From Herbidospora sakaeratensis (lineage in GTDB: Bacteria; Actinomycetota; Actinomycetes; Streptosporangiales; Streptosporangiaceae), in NCBI RefSeq assembly GCF_001570525.1, contig NZ_BBXC01000023.1, forward strand, positions 23,494 to 87,493: 64,000 bases of DNA, written 5' to 3'. A program made the translations under genes and the position numbers. Shown piece after piece: positions 1 through 7,823 of the stretch. The notes beneath the pieces are model-generated. The model searched no databases. It had not been told where the DNA came from and saw only the letters and a program-made list of their open reading frames with translations. How positions within the stretch are numbered: the first letter of the stretch is position 1; every line of letters starts with the position of its first letter.

Positions 1-63
1 CCGCCACACCGCGCCCCCCGCCACACCGCGCCCCCCGCCACACCGCGCCCCCCGCCACACTGC
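1..63. repeat. 17-bp tandem repeat at window edge
   Basis: A C-rich 17-base unit begins at 1, 18, 35 and 52; the first three copies are identical and the fourth is partial and diverges at about 61. The array runs off the left edge of the window, so its true copy number is unknown. The unit is not a multiple of three and no gene covers it. The remaining bases up to 141 hold nothing I can identify apart from the region downstream of the permease stop. Confidence 0.8.
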
Positions 64-141
64 GATGGGCACTCCGGGCGCAGGGGCCACCCCGCGCGGG
101 CCGATCGCCGACGCGGCGCGCTCCAGGCACGTCACCTAAGG

Positions 142-2637
142 TCACGACAACCTCCTGGTCAGCGGTGCCCGGACCCTGAAGATCAAGGCGATCGCGCCCG
201 CCAGCAGGGGCAACCCCACCACCAACGTCGCCAGGAACGCCCACGGCATTGCGATCGTGGCCGGGTCGCCGGCGCCTTGTGAGGTCATCGGCCGGCTCAG
301 GGCCACGCCGGTCACCGTTCCGGCGGCCAGGCCGACCGCCGCGCCCAGGCCCGCGATGAAGAGGGCCTGGCCCGCCACGGCCCAGCGCAGCGTCCATGGT
401 GGGGCGCCGATGGCGAGCATGGTCGCGCGGTCGGGGCGCATGTCGGCGGCCGCCAGGCGGGTGGCGGCCAGGGTGCCGCCGACGACCAGGAGGACGGCTG
501 CGCCCAGCCAGATCCACAACCAGATCGGGCCGCTCGGGTTCTGCGGGCCGGGCTCGGTGGCGATCGAGACGCGCTGGGTCACCTTCGTCAGGTCGCTCCA
601 CAGGGTGGAGTCCGTGGGCAGGTCGTGTTTCGCATACAGCTGGCGTGGGGTGGCGGTGAAGCCTGCCTGCTCCGCGAAGGCCAAGGGCAGGAGGGTGCCG
701 CCCTGGAACTCGTCGGCCGGGGTGGCGACGACGGCGGGGACCTCTATCCGGCGGTCGGGGTGGGAGGCGACGCTGGCCCGTAAGGTGATCTTGCCGTTGC
801 GCACGCTGGACGGGTCGAAGACGACCGCCTTTCCGCTGGCCAGGGCCGCTGCGGCGGCCGGGTCGTCGCGGCCCTGCAGGAGGCGGAGCAGGTCGCGGTC
901 GCCGACGGCGGCGGTGCGGCGGACGCGGGTGCCGTTCCAACGGGCCGTGTAGCGCATGGCGTAGCGGCGGCCCTCGGCGTCGTGGAGGTGGTAGCCGACG
1001 GCCATGGGCACGCCCGGCAGCAGGCGGGACGTCTCGGCGCGCAGTTTGGTCCAGGTCGAGTCGCGCATGTTGCCGGCCCAGACGGCCAGCAGGCCCGCCG
1101 GACGGGCCGAGGTGTAGGAGTCGTGGTAGTCCTGTCGCTGGCTTTCCGTCGCGATGCCGACCTCGACGGCGGCGGCGGTCACGGCGATGACGGCGGCCAC
1201 GGCGCTGACCGTGCGCGCCCGGTTGCGGACGGCGTCGCGGACCGCGATCCGGAACGGCAGGCGCAACCGCGAGGCGATGCGCCCGGCGAACCAGACGAGG
1301 AACGGGGTCAGGGCCACCAGGCCGAACAGGATCGGCAGCGAGGAGACGAACGGCCAGACCAATTCGGACTGGCGGCGGGCGGCCACGCTGGCGGCCAGGC
1401 CGGCGAGCACCAGCGCCGCGCCGATCAGCGTCCAGGCCAGGGGCCAGGCTCGCCCCGGTGTGGCGGGGGCGCGACCGGCGAGCACCGTCGGGGTGTGCTG
1501 CCGTCCGGCCTGCAAGGCCGGGACGAGTGCGGCCAGCATCCCGGTGCAGAGACCGATCGCGGCGACGTAGAGGACCTCGCGCCACGGGATCTCGGCCGGA
1601 CCGATCTGGCCGCCCAACTGGGCCAGGACGGGCGCGGCGCCCAGGCCCGCGCCGATGCCCAGCGTGGTGGCCGCCACGGCGGCGAAGCCTCCGAGGACCA
1701 GGCCGTCGGCCAGCACGATCAGCCGCAGGTGCGCGGCCGAACCGCCCTGGGCGGCAATGGCGGCCAGTTCGCGGCGGCGACGGCGGAGGCCGACCGCGAA
1801 GGCCGGGCCGGCGAGCAGGACGGGTACCAGAATCACCATGATCACGATGGCGGCGACGCCGATCGGGAGGGGGGTATTCCAGAGGCCGGCCGGGCGATCG
1901 GCCCGGTCGGGGAGCAGGTCGCGGGCGACGACGTACAGGCCGATCTTGTTGAGTGCCGTCACGTCGGCCCACGTGACCGGGCCCGGGACGGTGGCCAGCC
2001 AGCCGGGCCCCTCCTCCGGTGTCAGGTGGCCGCGGGACGCCAGCGGCAGGTCGGGGCCCGCCACCTGCCGGATCGTGGGCCGGTGGGGGTGGTCGACGAT
2101 GCCGGTCACCCTCAGCGGCGGGGCGTCGGCCGGGCGCAGCAGGTCGCCGGGGCGCAGGCCCAAGGCGGGGGTCACCACGACCTCGCCCGCCCGGGGCAGC
2201 CGGCCCTCGCCGAGCGTCAGCAGGCCCTTGGTGAGCGGATCGCCGAGGTCGACCTCGATCGCGTCGACCGGGCCGGACGGCAGCCGGATGGCGCCGGTGC
2301 CGAAGGGGATCAGGCGGCTGCCCGGCCCGAGGAGCGTGGTGATCTCCGCCGCCTGGGCAGGGGGACGTTCGGCGTCACCGTCGGTCGTCCAGGAGAGGTT
2401 GTTCGGGCTCTGCTCGATCGTTCCGTCTGGCGGGAGCTGAACCAGGCCCGCGTCGGCCGCGCCGATCCGGGAGCCGATGCTCTCGTGGGCGTCGAGGGTG
2501 GTGGTCGCGTAGAGGACGAGCAGACCGGTGATCAGCAGCACGGGCAGGCCGATCATGACCACGATGAGCACGCTGCGGCCCCGTGCCCGCCACGCGCCGC
2601 GCCGCGAGATGCGCAGCGCCGCGACCAGGGCGCTCAT
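142..2637 (-). CDS. FtsX-family ABC transporter permease
   Basis: This 831-residue membrane protein is the permease of a MacB/FtsX-type ABC exporter. I count about ten hydrophobic segments: one near residues 20-45, a middle block of six with a long loop on either side, and three at the C-terminus. This is the duplicated FtsX layout with two large extracytoplasmic domains. I chose the ATG at 2637 because it overlaps the stop of the upstream ATPase gene as ATGA and leads straight into an N-terminal membrane segment; the frame stays open further upstream but reads as ATPase shadow. Substrates of this family include lipids, antibiotics and lipoproteins, and none can be named here. It is the last gene of the padR-ATPase-permease operon, so export is probably induced when the PadR ligand is present. 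Confidence 0.9.
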   Translation of the reverse strand: MSALVAALRISRRGAWRARGRSVLIVVMIGLPVLLITGLLVLYATTTLDAHESIGSRIGAADAGLVQLPPDGTIEQSPNNLSWTTDGDAERPPAQAAEITTLLGPGSRLIPFGTGAIRLPSGPVDAIEVDLGDPLTKGLLTLGEGRLPRAGEVVVTPALGLRPGDLLRPADAPPLRVTGIVDHPHRPTIRQVAGPDLPLASRGHLTPEEGPGWLATVPGPVTWADVTALNKIGLYVVARDLLPDRADRPAGLWNTPLPIGVAAIVIMVILVPVLLAGPAFAVGLRRRRRELAAIAAQGGSAAHLRLIVLADGLVLGGFAAVAATTLGIGAGLGAAPVLAQLGGQIGPAEIPWREVLYVAAIGLCTGMLAALVPALQAGRQHTPTVLAGRAPATPGRAWPLAWTLIGAALVLAGLAASVAARRQSELVWPFVSSLPILFGLVALTPFLVWFAGRIASRLRLPFRIAVRDAVRNRARTVSAVAAVIAVTAAAVEVGIATESQRQDYHDSYTSARPAGLLAVWAGNMRDSTWTKLRAETSRLLPGVPMAVGYHLHDAEGRRYAMRYTARWNGTRVRRTAAVGDRDLLRLLQGRDDPAAAAALASGKAVVFDPSSVRNGKITLRASVASHPDRRIEVPAVVATPADEFQGGTLLPLAFAEQAGFTATPRQLYAKHDLPTDSTLWSDLTKVTQRVSIATEPGPQNPSGPIWLWIWLGAAVLLVVGGTLAATRLAAADMRPDRATMLAIGAPPWTLRWAVAGQALFIAGLGAAVGLAAGTVTGVALSRPMTSQGAGDPATIAMPWAFLATLVVGLPLLAGAIALIFRVRAPLTRRLS

Positions 2638-3326
2638 CGGGCGCTCGCCATCGGGACGTCGGTGGCGTCGGCGACCAGGCCGTCGCGGAGGAACACGACC
2701 CGGTCGGCCCAGGCGGCGTATCGGGGTTCGTGGGTCACGAGCAGCACCGACGCGCCCGCCGCGCACCGGGCGGCCAGTAAGCGGAGGATCTCGTCGCCCG
2801 CGACGGTGTCGAGGGCGCCGGTGGGCTCGTCGGCCAGGAGGAGTCGGCGGTCGCCCACCAGGGCGCGGGCGATGGCGACCCGCTGGCGCTGGCCGCCGGA
2901 CAGTTCGTCGGGGAAACGGTCGGCGAGCGCCTCGGCGCCGATCTCGGCCAGGACGGCCAGCGCCTCGGCGCGGGCCCGCCGCGACCGTACGCCGTCGAGT
3001 TCGCGGGGCAGCATCACGTTCTCGGCCGCCGTGAGGGAGGTGATCAGATTGAGGTCCTGGAAGACGAAGCCGACGCTGCGCCGGCGTAAGGCCGCCAGGT
3101 CGCGCACGGTCGCCAGGTCGCGGCCGCCGACGTGGACGGTGCCCGACGTCGGCCGGTCGAGGCCGCCGGCGATGTTGAGCAGGGTCGACTTGCCCGACCC
3201 CGACGGGCCCATGACCGCGACCAGTTCTCCTTCGCCGACCTGGAGGCTCACCCCTTTCAGGGCGTGGACGGCCGTCTCGCCCTCTCCGTGCACCCTGGTC
3301 ACCCCGGCCAGTGCTACGACGGTCAT
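2634..3326 (-). CDS. ABC transporter ATPase (MacB/LolD type)
   Basis: A 230-residue nucleotide-binding subunit that would energise the FtsX permease encoded directly downstream. It shows Walker A GPSGSGKST, a Q-loop in FVFQDLNL, the signature LSGGQRQR, Walker B LLADEPTGALD and a switch histidine in VTHE, all intact. The length is typical for the LolD/MacB ATPase class. The ATG at 3326 has a strong AGGAGG site a few bases upstream and overlaps the padR stop as ATGA; a longer open frame begins upstream but lacks these signals. Both junctions in this operon are four-base overlaps, so the three proteins are probably made in fixed proportion. Confidence 0.95.
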   Translation of the reverse strand: MTVVALAGVTRVHGEGETAVHALKGVSLQVGEGELVAVMGPSGSGKSTLLNIAGGLDRPTSGTVHVGGRDLATVRDLAALRRRSVGFVFQDLNLITSLTAAENVMLPRELDGVRSRRARAEALAVLAEIGAEALADRFPDELSGGQRQRVAIARALVGDRRLLLADEPTGALDTVAGDEILRLLAARCAAGASVLLVTHEPRYAAWADRVVFLRDGLVADATDVPMASAR

Positions 3327-3832
3327 GGCGCCTCCTTGAGAACGGCCTCGCAGTGGTCGAGCCACCGTTGTTCGGCCTCGGCCTGAAAGATCATGGAATC
3401 GAGCACGAGCAGCTGGGCCCGGCCCTCGGTGCTGTCGCGTTTGGCGCGGGTCAGCTGCTGGAGCGTGCGCATCGTGGCCGTGCGCTGGCGGCGGATGACC
3501 TCGGCGACGTCGATCTCTTTCGCGGCGACGGCCATGGCCAGCTTGATGACCAGTTCGTCGCGGGGCCGGTCGGACGGGACGACCGGCGTGGTGAACCACC
3601 GCTCCATCTCGGCCCGACCGGCCTCGGTGAGGGCGTGGACGACCCGGCCCTGGTCGTCGGTCTCCCCGGCCTCGACCAGGCCGTCACGCTCCATGCGGGC
3701 CAGCGTCGTGTAGACCTGGCCGACGTTCAGCGGCCAGGTCGCCCCTGTGGACGCCTCGAAGTCGACCCGCAACTGATAGCCATGGCGAGGCCCTCTGCTG
3801 AGCAGAGCGAGCAACCCGTGCCTGATCGACAT
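3323..3832 (-). CDS. PadR family transcriptional regulator
   Basis: A 169-residue PadR-like repressor. The N-terminal 80 or so residues form the typical winged helix (start RHGLLALLSRGPRHGYQL, then a wing near VYTTLARMERDGLV), followed by a C-terminal helical dimerisation segment, the size of the PadR-s1/Vir-like subgroup. PadR proteins usually repress their own operon and a co-transcribed transporter and are released by a small phenolic or drug-like ligand. Here the gene leads an operon with an ABC exporter, and a perfect 19-bp palindrome lies 12 bases in front of its start codon, which fits autorepression. The ligand cannot be told from sequence. Confidence 0.93.
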   Translation of the reverse strand: MSIRHGLLALLSRGPRHGYQLRVDFEASTGATWPLNVGQVYTTLARMERDGLVEAGETDDQGRVVHALTEAGRAEMERWFTTPVVPSDRPRDELVIKLAMAVAAKEIDVAEVIRRQRTATMRTLQQLTRAKRDSTEGRAQLLVLDSMIFQAEAEQRWLDHCEAVLKEAP

Positions 3833-3843
3833 GGTTACTCAGT

Positions 3844-3862
3844 ATGCATACCGGGTATGCAT
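3844..3862. promoter_or_regulatory. probable PadR operator
   Basis: A perfect inverted repeat with 9-base arms, ATGCATACC and GGTATGCAT, separated by one G. It lies 12-30 bases upstream of the padR ATG (3832) on the minus strand, where it would cover the promoter or transcription start. PadR repressors bind palindromes of this length in their own promoters, so autorepression is the simplest reading; direct binding is inferred. Confidence 0.7.
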
Positions 3863-3915
3863 CCGGCAACTCGACGTCCACATAGACCGGGAAAAGGAAG
3901 CAGGGACGCGGGAAC

Positions 3916-5163
3916 TCAGAGCAGCGAATGACCGAACGCGGCGACCGCGTTCCGGAGGTCGCGGATCCCGGCCCGGCCGCGAAGAGGATGCACGTTGTTG
4001 GTCAGCAGGATCACGGTCAGCCCGCGTTCGACGTCGACCACGAGCGACGTCCCGGTGAACCCCGAATGCCCGTGGGCGTCGGCGAGCGGCCCGACGATCG
4101 CCGGATCCCCGATCCGGAAACCGAGCCCCTGCCGGAACGACGCCCCGGCCACCCGTTGATCGCGCATCATCTCGGCGACCGACTCCGCAGAAAGCACCCC
4201 GGCCCCGCCTGTCCGCAGAATCCCGGCGAACCGCAACAGATCCGCCGCCGTCGAGAACAATCCGGCGTGCCCCGCCACTCCCCCGAGCGCATGGGCGGTC
4301 TCGTCGTGCACCTCGCCCCGGACCACGCTTCCCGCCTGCCCCGACGACTCAGTCCCGGTTCCCAGAGCAGCCCCACCGCCGGCCGCCGTCGAAATCAGCC
4401 CGGCATTCCCACCCCGGACCACGCTTCCCGCCTGCCCCGACGACTCAGTCCCGGTTCTCAGAGCAGCCGCACCGCCGGCCGCCGTCGAAATCAGTCCGGC
4501 ATGCCCACCCCGGACCACGTTCGCAGCAGCCCCACCGCCGACCGCCGCCGTGCGTTCCGGCTTGAACTCGGTCGCGGCGATCCGCGGCAGCAGTGCCGCC
4601 CCCGGCCGGTACGTCGTGTCGGCCAGCCCCAGCGGCCCCGTGACCACCCGCTCGACCAGCACATCGAGCGACGCCCCGGAGGCGATCTCGCAGACCCGCC
4701 CCAACGTGATCATGCCGACGTCCGAGTACGCGTAAGGACCGGGAGGCCCCGTCACCCCCGCCGACAACACGAAGTCCCACCGCGATTCGGGCGCGATCCC
4801 GTCGGGCCGCCGCCCCGGCGGCAGCCCGGACGTGTGCGTCAGCAGGTGGCGCAGGGTGATCGACGGCCGGTCGCCGTAGTAGGACGGCAACCACGTCGCC
4901 ACCGGCTCGTCCAAACCCAGCGAACCGGCTTCTGCCAGCGACATCGTCACGACGGTCGTGAACAACTTCGTCAGCGACGCCAGGTCGAAGACCGAGTCGG
5001 CCGACGCGGGAGGCCGGTCTGGCAGGAGGGTCTCGGCCGCGTCGGCGTACCGGACCAGTTCACCGGCCGCCGACACGGCTACCGGCTCGCCGTCGACCGC
5101 CACCAGGGCCACCGCCGCCGACGCCACCCCCGGGACGGCCGAGGTCAGGAGGCGGTCAAGCAT
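3916..5163 (-). CDS. AmiE-like serine hydrolase (class C beta-lactamase fold), muropeptide amidase candidate
   Basis: A 415-residue enzyme of the class C beta-lactamase/penicillin-binding superfamily. The catalytic motifs are present: SLTK with S63 and K66, the YS pair with Y146, and HSG at 366-368. The family signature VHDETAHALGGVAGHAGLFSTA follows at about 286-307. There is no signal peptide, so it should act in the cytoplasm. In Bacillus subtilis the homologous-fold enzyme AmiE (YbbE) is encoded with nagZ and murQ and removes the peptide from MurNAc; the identical neighbourhood here makes that the best guess, but a D-aminopeptidase or esterase role is possible. An insertion at residues 217-280 consists of two copies of a 32-residue repeat that imitates the following AGLFSTA segment. 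Its start overlaps the murQ end by eight bases. Confidence 0.8.
   Translation of the reverse strand: MLDRLLTSAVPGVASAAVALVAVDGEPVAVSAAGELVRYADAAETLLPDRPPASADSVFDLASLTKLFTTVVTMSLAEAGSLGLDEPVATWLPSYYGDRPSITLRHLLTHTSGLPPGRRPDGIAPESRWDFVLSAGVTGPPGPYAYSDVGMITLGRVCEIASGASLDVLVERVVTGPLGLADTTYRPGAALLPRIAATEFKPERTAAVGGGAAANVVRGGHAGLISTAAGGAAALRTGTESSGQAGSVVRGGNAGLISTAAGGGAALGTGTESSGQAGSVVRGEVHDETAHALGGVAGHAGLFSTAADLLRFAGILRTGGAGVLSAESVAEMMRDQRVAGASFRQGLGFRIGDPAIVGPLADAHGHSGFTGTSLVVDVERGLTVILLTNNVHPLRGRAGIRDLRNAVAAFGHSLL
4319..4510. repeat. in-frame 96-bp tandem repeat inside the serine hydrolase gene
   Basis: Two adjacent 96-base units start at 4319 and 4415, and a third partial match starts at 4511. 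They differ at only a handful of positions. The unit is exactly 32 codons, so the reading frame is kept, and the protein gains two copies of a segment containing RGG-AGLISTAAGG and TGTESSGQAGS. This looks like a recent expansion in a surface loop. Confidence 0.9.
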
Positions 5164-6052
5164 GGTGGAGGGCGGTGTCCAGGCGGTTCCCCGAGTCGGC
5201 GAGGATGGCGCGGGCCCGGTCGGCCGGGACGGCGCGTTCGATCATCACGACCGCCGTCTTGAGCTCCAGGTCGGCGGCCTCCAGCACGGTGCGGGCCTCG
5301 TTGAGGCCGGTGCCGGTGATGTCGCTGACGATGCGGGCGGCGCGGTCGGCGAGCTTGGAGTTGGTCGGCGACATCTCGACCATGTGGTTCCCGTACGTCC
5401 GCCCGCTGCGGATCATCGTGATCGTCGACATCATGTTGAGCACGAGCTTCTGCGCCGTCCCGGCCTTGAGGCGGGTCGAGCCGGTGATCACCTCGGGGCC
5501 GACGACGACCTCGATGGCGTGGTCGGCGGCGGCCGACAGCGGTCCGCCGGTGTTGCACGACACCCCCACGGTCAGCGCGCCGCGCCGGGCCGCCTCGGCC
5601 ACCGCGCCGACCACGTAGGGGGCCCGGCCGCTGGCCGAGATGCCCACGACGGAGTCGAGCGGACCGGCCCCGGCGACCGCGAGCGCGCCCGCCTCGGCGT
5701 CGTCCTCGGCGCCTTCGACCGACCTGACCAGCGCCTGCTCGCCTCCGGCGATGATGCCGCAGACCTGGTCGGGCGCGGTGCCGAAGGTGGGCGGGCACTC
5801 CGAGGCGTCCAATACGGCCAGGCGGCCGGAGGTGCCGGCGCCGACGTAGATCAGGCGTCCGCCACGGGACATCCGGGCCGCGATGGCGTCGATCGCGGCG
5901 GAGATCGCGGGGATCGCCAGGGCCACCGCGCCGGGCACGGTCGCGTCGGCCGCGTTCATGCGGCGGGCGATCTCCTCGGTGGGGAGCTCGTCGATGCGGC
6001 GGTGCCGGGGATCACTCTGCTCGGTGACCAGGCCGCCGAGTGACTGTGTCAT
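5156..6052 (-). CDS. murQ: N-acetylmuramic acid 6-phosphate etherase
   Basis: This 298-residue SIS-domain lyase cleaves the D-lactyl ether of MurNAc-6-phosphate to give GlcNAc-6-phosphate and D-lactate, the committed step of MurNAc recycling in the cytoplasm. The N-terminus has the MurQ hallmark DELPTEEIARRMNAAD, followed by the SIS core YVGAGTSGRLAVLDASECPPTFG around residues 65-90 with the conserved catalytic glutamate. STRLKAGTAQKLVLN and the C-terminal AILADSGN segment are also typical. The length matches E. coli MurQ. The ATG at 6052 overlaps the GNAT stop as ATGA; longer upstream frames are shadows. Since its substrate must be phosphorylated and no PTS is encoded here, the BadF-type kinase of the same locus is its likely supplier. 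Confidence 0.96.
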   Translation of the reverse strand: MTQSLGGLVTEQSDPRHRRIDELPTEEIARRMNAADATVPGAVALAIPAISAAIDAIAARMSRGGRLIYVGAGTSGRLAVLDASECPPTFGTAPDQVCGIIAGGEQALVRSVEGAEDDAEAGALAVAGAGPLDSVVGISASGRAPYVVGAVAEAARRGALTVGVSCNTGGPLSAAADHAIEVVVGPEVITGSTRLKAGTAQKLVLNMMSTITMIRSGRTYGNHMVEMSPTNSKLADRAARIVSDITGTGLNEARTVLEAADLELKTAVVMIERAVPADRARAILADSGNRLDTALHHA

Positions 6053-6828
6053 GAGAACTCCTTGCGATAGAGCCAGAAGACCCGCTCGACCCGGGCGCCG
6101 ACGGCCTTGGCGTAGAAACCGATGGGCCCGACCCAGGCGATCTCCGCGGCCGGCAGGCCGGCGGCGGCCATGTCGGCGAGGCAGCGCCGCAGCAGCGCCG
6201 TGCCGACGCCGAGACCACGTGCCTTCGGGGTGGTGCCCATGGGGCCGAACCAGGCGGGGCGCGCCCCCCAGGCGGCGAAGCCGACGATCTCCCCGTCGAC
6301 CTCGGCGTGGTAGCAGCGTTCGGCCTCCACGGCCTCCCAGGCCCAGGCCTCGTTCCAGTTCTCCCGGACGAACTCGGCGACCCCCGCCCGGTCGTCGGAG
6401 ATCGTGAAGTCGCCCGGGGCCACGGAGAAGTCGGCGTGCAGGTCGACGGTCATGTTGCAGGCGGCCCGGTAACGTTCGTACCCGAGGCTGTCGGCCAGGC
6501 ACAACGCCGGCGTGTAGCGCACGTCGATGCCGGGCCAGGCGTAGCAGGGCGGATTGCCCGCGAACCGCATCTCCCGTGCGCCGTGGGACCGGGCCCACTC
6601 CTCGGCCGCGAGCACCAGGGCCCGCCCGGTGCCGCGCCGCCGGGCGGCCGGATCGACGGCCAGCAGGTCGACATGCCCGATATCTCCCCCGTGGGACATC
6701 GAGGCGAACACGACGCCGTCCTGCTTGGCGAAGGACGTCCAGACCCGGCCGTCCGGCGGCGTGACGAGGCGGTCCACGAGCGCCTCGGCGGCGTCCGCGT
6801 CCCAGATCAGCGCGTCTCGGAGTTTCAC
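6049..6828 (-). CDS. tandem-domain GNAT acetyltransferase
   Basis: A 259-residue protein with two GNAT folds. The first half has the acetyl-CoA loop RRRGTGRALVLAAEEW (about residues 60-80), the second half has ARGLGVGTALLRRCL (about 195-215). The GTG at 6828 is chosen because it overlaps the upstream ATPase stop as GTGA. Two-domain GNATs usually keep only one active site; here both CoA loops look intact. The gene sits between the muropeptide importer and murQ, so an acetylated sugar, peptide or amino-sugar intermediate is a reasonable substrate class, for example re-acetylation of de-N-acetylated wall sugars. That role is a guess from context only. Confidence 0.85.
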   Translation of the reverse strand: MKLRDALIWDADAAEALVDRLVTPPDGRVWTSFAKQDGVVFASMSHGGDIGHVDLLAVDPAARRRGTGRALVLAAEEWARSHGAREMRFAGNPPCYAWPGIDVRYTPALCLADSLGYERYRAACNMTVDLHADFSVAPGDFTISDDRAGVAEFVRENWNEAWAWEAVEAERCYHAEVDGEIVGFAAWGARPAWFGPMGTTPKARGLGVGTALLRRCLADMAAAGLPAAEIAWVGPIGFYAKAVGARVERVFWLYRKEFS

Positions 6829-7823
6829 GCCGCTTCCACGGGGATCACGTTGCGCCGCTGCGGGTGGTAGCAGGCGTGCGCCTGCTCGCCGTCGGAGACC
6901 AGCGAGGGCAGTTCGGCCTCGCACCGGTCGGTGCGGAACGGGCAGCGGCGGGCGAACAGGCAGCCGGTGTCGGGGTGGGCCTCGTTCAGGGCCTCGGTCG
7001 GCACGACCCGCTCGGGGCCGGGCCGCTCGACGCCGTGCAGGACGGGGATCGCCGACAGCAGCGACTGCGTGTAGGGGTGGACCGGGCCGGAGATCACCCG
7101 CTCGGTCGGGCCGCTCTCCACGACCTGGCCCCGGTAGATCACGTAGAGCTCGCCGTCGCCGCCGATGTAGCGGGCGGTGGCGATGTCGTGGGTGATGAAC
7201 AACACGCTCACGTTCAGGCGTTCGCGCAGGTCCTTCAGCAGGGCCAGGACGCCGAGCCGCAGCGACACGTCGATCATCGAGACCGACTCGTCGGCGACCA
7301 GCACCTCCGGGTCGACGGTCAGCGCCCGCGCGATCACGACGCGCTGGCGCATGCCGCCCGACAGCTGGTGCGGGTAGCGCGGCAACACGTAGCCGGGGTC
7401 GATGCCGACGAGGGCCAGCAGCTCACGGGCCCGCTCCTCCATCCACGCCTTGCCCCGGCCGGTCTGCTTGGCGCGCAGGGCCAGCGGCGCGGCGAGGGTC
7501 TGGTGGATGGTCCGGGTCGGGTTGAGCGCCGAGTAGGGGTCCTGGTGGATCAGCTGGATCCGGCGGAAGAACGGCTCGCGGTGCCGGGGCTTCAGCGACG
7601 ACATCGGGGTGCCGTCGATGACGATGTCGCCGCCGTCGTAGGTCTCCAGCCCGGCGACGATCCGGCCGAGGGTGGTCTTCCCGCAGCCCGACTCGCCGAT
7701 GAAGGTGACCGCGCCGCCCTTCTCGATGCGGAAGTCGACCCCGCGCAGGGCCGGCACCGCGCGGGCGCCGAGCATGTTCCCACGCTGCTTGTACGTCTTG
7801 GTGATGCCGCTCGCGGTGATCAC
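6825..7823 (-). CDS. peptide-type ABC transporter ATPase (OppF/DppF family)
   Basis: A 332-residue ATPase of the oligopeptide/dipeptide importer class. It has Walker A GESGCGKTT, the signature LSGGMRQR, Walker B VLVADESVSMID (serine and valine replace the usual proline and threonine of DEPTS), the H-loop ITHD and the C-terminal oligopeptide extension with CLFARRCPFRTDRCEAELP, whose cysteines bind an Fe-S cluster in some homologues. The GTG at 7823 is selected: it overlaps the stop of the partner ATPase as GTGA and has AAGGAG in front. It pairs with the OppD-like protein and the two permeases upstream to form a complete importer, probably for muropeptides given the neighbours. Confidence 0.93.
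   Translation of the reverse strand: MITASGITKTYKQRGNMLGARAVPALRGVDFRIEKGGAVTFIGESGCGKTTLGRIVAGLETYDGGDIVIDGTPMSSLKPRHREPFFRRIQLIHQDPYSALNPTRTIHQTLAAPLALRAKQTGRGKAWMEERARELLALVGIDPGYVLPRYPHQLSGGMRQRVVIARALTVDPEVLVADESVSMIDVSLRLGVLALLKDLRERLNVSVLFITHDIATARYIGGDGELYVIYRGQVVESGPTERVISGPVHPYTQSLLSAIPVLHGVERPGPERVVPTEALNEAHPDTGCLFARRCPFRTDRCEAELPSLVSDGEQAHACYHPQRRNVIPVEAA

Noticed and set aside
982-3339. A 785-codon plus-strand frame across the FtsX and ATPase genes
   Set aside because: It spans two real genes of the other strand and turns into nonsense composition; no start signals.
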